Origin: Strobilurus pachycystidiatus
Lineage: Eukaryota; Basidiomycota; Agaricomycetes; Agaricales; Physalacriaceae
Reading direction: 5' to 3'
NCBI GenBank assembly: GCA_019915135.1
Contig: JAHLMK010000035.1
Span: 1 to 64,000, forward strand
Length of the DNA stretch: 64,000 bases
In this document: one piece after another, positions 59,679 to 64,000 of the stretch
How the letters are laid out: each line of letters starts with the position of its first letter
Numbering within the stretch: position 1 is the stretch's first letter
Notes under the pieces: generated by a model
The model's input: the letters and a program-made list of their open reading frames with translations, nothing else
Told to the model about the DNA's origin: nothing
Databases searched by the model: none
Program-made: the position numbers and the translations under genes

Positions 59679-62381
59679 TCACAGGCGCACTTTCGGACGT
59701 GATGTGAACAGATCGCCCTCGCCCTCGTCGCTGTCCTCGTCACCCCGCGATGATGTCCTAGCTGCTCTACCCTTGCCCTTCTTAGCTTTTGCCATGTACG
59801 GTTCTGCGGCCGAAACAATTGCGATCCATTTTTCGTCCGTCATGCCTGCAGCGAGCTGCTCAAAGTATCCGGCGGCGACTCCACCCCACGGCACATCCGC
59901 AAAGCTGTTGTTGTTGTTACGCGACGTGTTGGTGTCCTCGGCCACAGCTCGTTTGCCGCCTTTCCATAGGAAAAGGCTGTGCATGCGCTAACAGAGTATA
60001 TGATCAGACAAGCAGGTAGCAGAGATGTGGATATGCAACATACTGCTGCAGCACAGAGTGCCAGACCTGCATACGGCATTCCAAAGCTATGCGGGGACTC
60101 CTTGATACGCTGCAGATACCAGGCCAGAAGTTCAAGAACTTCCTCAGACATGAATGCCCCCGCGTCTGCCTGCATTGTCGGAGACTCGTCAGTATACGAC
60201 GCCAAGATGGACATCATTCTAATTACCGAGTTCGTGGCATCCGGGTCGGCGTAAAGAAAATTATCGCCTTGGAGCTGATATTCAATGTAGTGGGCGAGTT
60301 CGTCCTGAGTTGCGAATTGGGTTTTAGCGGTGTCATCCATCTGGGCACGAGCAAGCTTGGCGATGTCACTGCGTAAGGATCGTAGATAGACATTGACCTG
60401 CCATGTCCAAAATCAGGGATGTAAGCACGTAACATCGAGAAACTCACTATGCCGGTCACTGCAGGTTGCTTGAAGCGAGGCTTGCCGTCGTCTCCAAGAG
60501 GAGTAAGCTTCTTGAAGCAGACATTCCAGAGTACTTCGATTGCTTCATCCATCTTCGAATGTGATGTGGTCGCAAAGGGCTGTGAAACGTTGATTGAGCC
60601 AGCCCAGTCGTACATACCAACGAGGAAAGAGTCCTTGAAGATGTGTATGTCTGTCTTATAATTTGGGAAGACAAGATCGGTGAGCTTGTAAGTCGTCTTG
60701 CCTCGAGGCTTTTTGAGAGTGTCGTTGACATCGACGTCCTTGAACTCGATTTTGGCATCCGTGGTTGACGGCAGGTTCTGTGATTAGGTCAATTCAGTTG
60801 ATCTGTTCACACGACGTAATGAACGTGAACCTTGGCATGCGGTCCTTGCTTTTTCGGCTTCTTTTCCTCCTTCACAGCCGGCGACGACGAGGACGACCCC
60901 ATCAGCGTAGACCTCCAGTTGGGAGTCAGGCCGCCTATACCAGCCACACGCAAGCGCTTGCCACTTGGATCTGTAAGTTCCTGACCAGATCGATAGTTCA
61001 AGACGTCTTACCCCTCTCCAGTGTCCTTTTCTTTGCTCGTCTCATGTTCCACTTTGCGCTTGGACGATGTATTTGTGTTGCTGCGCTGGGATTTGGAGGC
61101 AACGAGCGGAACGGTGGGCTCTGAGCGAGCAGCAGAGACTTGCTTGCGAATGATGTGCTTCTCCCGGAGCGGTTTACTCTGCCAGTGTGCGTGTATGTAA
61201 GTCATTATCAGGTGTCGTTCAAGAACTGACCTTCGGCGCCGTTCTAGCTTTGTCCAGGTTTCCATCCTGTATCTTGTGTCCGGACTTTTCCTGCTTGCGT
61301 CGCATCCTTGCCATCTTCAGCTCCAGTGCAATTTCCTCCAGACTTTTCTCCTCGCTATCCGAGTCCAAGTCGACATCAATAACGGTCGTGTCCTGCATAT
61401 CAGTCCTCGAAGGAGGACAGTACTCTGTATCTGAAGCCCATAGATCCTCCTCCACGTCCTTATTTTGCATGCGGAGGCGCCGCGGATCCTCGTCGTGTGT
61501 CTTCTCCGGTACTTGATCATCTAAGAGCTCGTTATCATCTCGCTCGTGAGCAACTATACCAACACCGCTTTCATCGTCCCCAGCAGAGCCCTCCCCGGAC
61601 TTCATACCATCATCTGCACTTCCATTGGCTGAATCTCCATCCCTTCCACCGTCTTCGGAATCACTGGCCCCAACGTCATCGTCAACGTCTTCGAAACGTG
61701 GTCTTGGCAGTGGCGAGAGGGAATGGTCTCGTGGTGGTGCTATGCGACTCCGATTGGGAGAGCGAGGAAGACGACCAGGAAAGGACGGATGGACCGGTGG
61801 CGGCGTACCCCTGAGAGAAGGTGCTGGGTCTTCGTCGTCCTCTTGGATCGTAATGGTGTCGCTGTTGAATATCTGGGCATAAAGGTAGATGAGTATGGAA
61901 TTTACGGTCAAGTATGTGCTAACCTTGTCGGCTGACAGACTCTGGCAATGTTCCAGTCGCATTTCTTGTCCTTGGCGACGGTTCCTTAGTAGTCCATCGG
62001 GTGGCGCCGCCTCGGTGTGAGGAGGAACCAACGGAGCTTTGATACTTTGAGCCGGGGTGGACGGAGGCTTGGCTTGTGCGGACTTGCTTCGCTTGAGGAT
62101 GTTGGCGGGGGTGAGAGCCGATGCCTAAGATAGCGAGTAAGCCTTCCTTCGCCCCTAGGTGATGAGGTACTGACCTGTCTGTCTTCTTTGGCTAGCTTGT
62201 CCTCCACGGCTGCAATGCGACTCAGACGCCGCTTTTCATCCACTTCTTTTTTCGCCAACTGCCCCTCCTTTTTCGCCTGGGCGGTCACTTTGATCTTTAC
62301 AGTGTCATTACGGCTCTGACCTTGACTGCGCTGTACTGGCTCGTTGGGTGTCTTGTTTCGCTTGCTGCGGGTATTCATCAT
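59679..62381 (-). CDS. Large acidic protein of unknown function, divergent to Plavaka
   Basis: Intact seven-exon gene. ATG 62381 gives MNTRSKRNKTPNEPVQ; introns are at 62125-62174, 61873-61923, 61179-61230, about 60964-61011, about 60778-60812, about 60397-60446 and about 59988-60043. The first 500 residues are disordered, with acidic and Ser/Pro-rich blocks (SRIAPPRDHSLSPLPRPRFE) and KR clusters suggesting a nuclear protein. The C-terminal part is folded-looking: KLTDLVFPNYKTDIHIFKDS, FLVGMYDWAGSINVSQPFAT, IEVLWNVCFKKLTPL, YIEYQLQGDNFLYADPDATN, ELLAWYLQRIKESPHSFGMP and LFLWKGGKR. This order faintly recalls the basidiomycete DUF6532 family, but I am not sure. Its start lies 133 bp from the start of the divergent Plavaka transposase, so the two may form one element. 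Confidence 0.7.
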
Positions 62382-62514
62382 CGAGCGGCGAGGTTGGGGT
62401 TGGTGTCGAAAGAAGACAAGCAAAATTTTTCTGCCATGATCGGTGGGCCACGTTTCATCTTTCCAAGCTTCGTCACTGACTCCTTCCTCAGAATTTTCTC
62501 CTTGCACCAGCACC
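62382..62514. promoter_or_regulatory. Shared divergent promoter region
   Basis: The 133 bp between the start codons of the acidic protein (minus) and the Plavaka transposase (plus) must hold both 5' leaders and core promoters. No specific element is recognised. Confidence 0.45.
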
Positions 62515-64000
62515 ATGAACACATCGACGTATCGCAAGACCCATCCGTACCAGTGTCCGTATTGCCCTCAGCGGTGCAAGAATCTCTCAGGACAGACGCA
62601 ACATGTCAACACTATGCATTATCGTATTCGCCAACCTACGCCAACTCCAAACAATCCTTCCTCGTCTCCTCCATCATCTCCAGGACCTTTCGCTGGGAAT
62701 GGAGGCGATTACTCTCCGGACCATCATCGTCCTTCCTCTCCACCGTTTCCGTCTCCGCCGCCACCCGATCCTGTGCCGAAGAATGCAAACAGCCCAAGAC
62801 GGGGCTGTACCTATCATCCCCATCTAAATGGTGAGTCTATTCATCTGCTTCGCAATCTTCAGGGAGAATAATTTCTGTAGGTGTGCCATGCGACATTAAC
62901 GGTGTAGACCTTCCCGCTGGTGCTGCTCCGCCGCCTCGTGTTACGTTCGACAACCCATATGAGCCTTTTGATGACGAGGTACAATTCAAGCTGGCGGACT
63001 ATGTCTTCCGAAAGGCTCAGCTATCCGAGGCCAAGATCAAAGAGCTCCTCGACATCTTCGAGCTTGCTATGGAGAAGCATGGAGACAAGGCGCCCTTCCC
63101 AGACCCCAGAGCTGTCTACTCCGGGATCGACAATATCCCCTATGGAAGTGCGCCGTGGAAATGCTTTCGAAGCGAGCCACGGCCTGATCTTCCCGACAGT
63201 GCTCCTGACTGGCAACATCAAACCCATGAGATATGGTTCCGCGACCCCGACGTTGTTGTCAGCAACATTCTTGCGAACCCCGACTTCGCCGATTCCTTTG
63301 ATCCAGCACCTTATATCGAAGTCGGTCCTAATGGGAAGCGGCGCTGGTCGGACTTCATGTCTGGAAATTTTGCGTGGAGACATGCTGTAACAAGTTTCAT
63401 TCTTTCATTTTTTCTGATTCTGACATGTTTATCAGGATCAGATCTATACAGCCGACAACTCTACGGAAGGCGCGATGACTGTATACATCATTGTAGGGAG
63501 CGATAAGACCACCGTGTCTGTTGCCACTGGAAACGTCGAATATTGGCCTGTTTATCTTAGTGTTGGCAACCTCCATAACGGCGCACGTCGAGCACACCGT
63601 AATGGTGTTGTTCCCATCGGCTTTCTAGCCATTCCGAAAGGTTTGTCATCCGGTCCGTTGACGTCAATTCTTCAGGTACTCATCGGTGCCAGGTGACCGT
63701 CGGGACGATAATAGCGAGGAATTTCGAACGTTCAAGAAGCGGTTATTCCACGAGTCTCTCAGCAAGATCTTTGGGAGTCTCAAGCCTGCATTCTCGACCC
63801 CCGTTGTTCGTCTCTGTCCTGATGGCCACTACCGCCGAATTGTTTATGATTTTGGTGCCTACATCGCCGACTATCCCGAACAGGTCTATCTCGCAGGCAT
63901 TGTGTCCGGCTGGTGTGCCAAGTATGTATACCAATCTCTTGTCAATGATAGGACTAATCCTAATAGATGCACGGCTCCGTCGGGTGACCTCAACGACACA
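62515..64000 (+). mobile_element. Plavaka-type transposase (5' part, runs off window)
   Basis: Transposase gene of the Plavaka group, DNA transposons of basidiomycetes related to CACTA/KDZ elements. ATG 62515 starts a C2H2 finger (YQCPYCPQRCKNLSGQTQH with MHY), then a Pro/Ser-rich linker. Introns are at 62831-62880, 63387-63435, about 63641-63691 and about 63923-63966, all in phase. Landmarks are DNPYEPFDDEVQFKLADYVF, SGIDNIPYGSAPWKC, WFRDPDVVVSNILANPDF, SDFMSGNFAWRHADQIY, YIIVGSDKTTVSVATG, YLSVGNLHNGARRAHRNGVV and IADYPEQVYLAGIVSGWCAK. SDKTTVS holds one of the acidic residues expected in the RNase H-like core. No stop or frameshift is seen up to the end of the window. It is likely an intact or recently active copy. 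Confidence 0.88.

Overview
This is a 64 kb piece of a filamentous basidiomycete genome, almost certainly an Agaricomycete (mushroom-forming fungus). The evidence is the many 45-60 nt GT-AG introns, basidiomycete-type gene families (CYP505-type P450, NRPS-like reductases, Fungal_trans regulators) and three basidiomycete-typical transposon-linked families: a TET/JBP dioxygenase, a KDZ transposase with CxC-type cysteine clusters, and a Plavaka transposase. Identifications come from reading translations and family motifs by eye; no database search was run.

The main feature is a contrast. Conserved cellular genes are present almost only as broken copies: an ACMSD-like amidohydrolase (1.76-2.65 kb), eIF3a (8.9-11.95 kb), the reductase end of an NRPS-like enzyme (12.8-13.5 kb), a CYP505-type P450 cut off in the I-helix (16.9-18.3 kb), an AreA-type GATA-motif protein (21.3-21.6 kb), a metallo-beta-lactamase-fold hydrolase (26.0-26.3 kb), the D2 half of Cdc48 (26.85-28.2 kb), the condensin subunit SMC4 (28.7-33.8 kb), an ABC multidrug transporter (34.0-34.9 kb), a Zn2Cys6 regulator (35.4-38.4 kb), a P4-ATPase flippase (40.2-44.6 kb), the membrane/beta-helix end of an NRPS-like protein (45.1-46.25 kb), the 5' end of Cdc48 (48.4-48.9 kb), a GPI-anchored secreted protein (51.3-51.9 kb) and a Maf-like pyrophosphatase (57.3-57.6 kb). 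They keep their introns, so they are duplicated genomic DNA and not retrocopies. They carry stops, one-base indels, deletions and altered catalytic residues. Many of the stops are glutamine codons turned into TAG or TAA.

The transposon-type genes read cleanly through several exons: the TET/JBP dioxygenase (5.0-6.8 kb), a cysteine-rich protein (54.7-57.2 kb), a shortened KDZ transposase preceded by three hairpins (58.0-59.3 kb), and a divergent pair made of an acidic protein of unknown function (59.7-62.4 kb) and a Plavaka transposase running off the end (62.5-64.0 kb). This argues that the lesions elsewhere are real decay and not poor sequence quality.

The rest is intergenic DNA with tandem and dispersed repeats, including a 148-bp duplicated unit with an inverted second copy 41 kb away, a diverged 231-bp tandem duplication, and two copies of a small unknown gene family. 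The simplest reading is a decaying, rearranged duplicate region colonised by DNA transposons, with a mutation pattern suggesting cytosine methylation/deamination.
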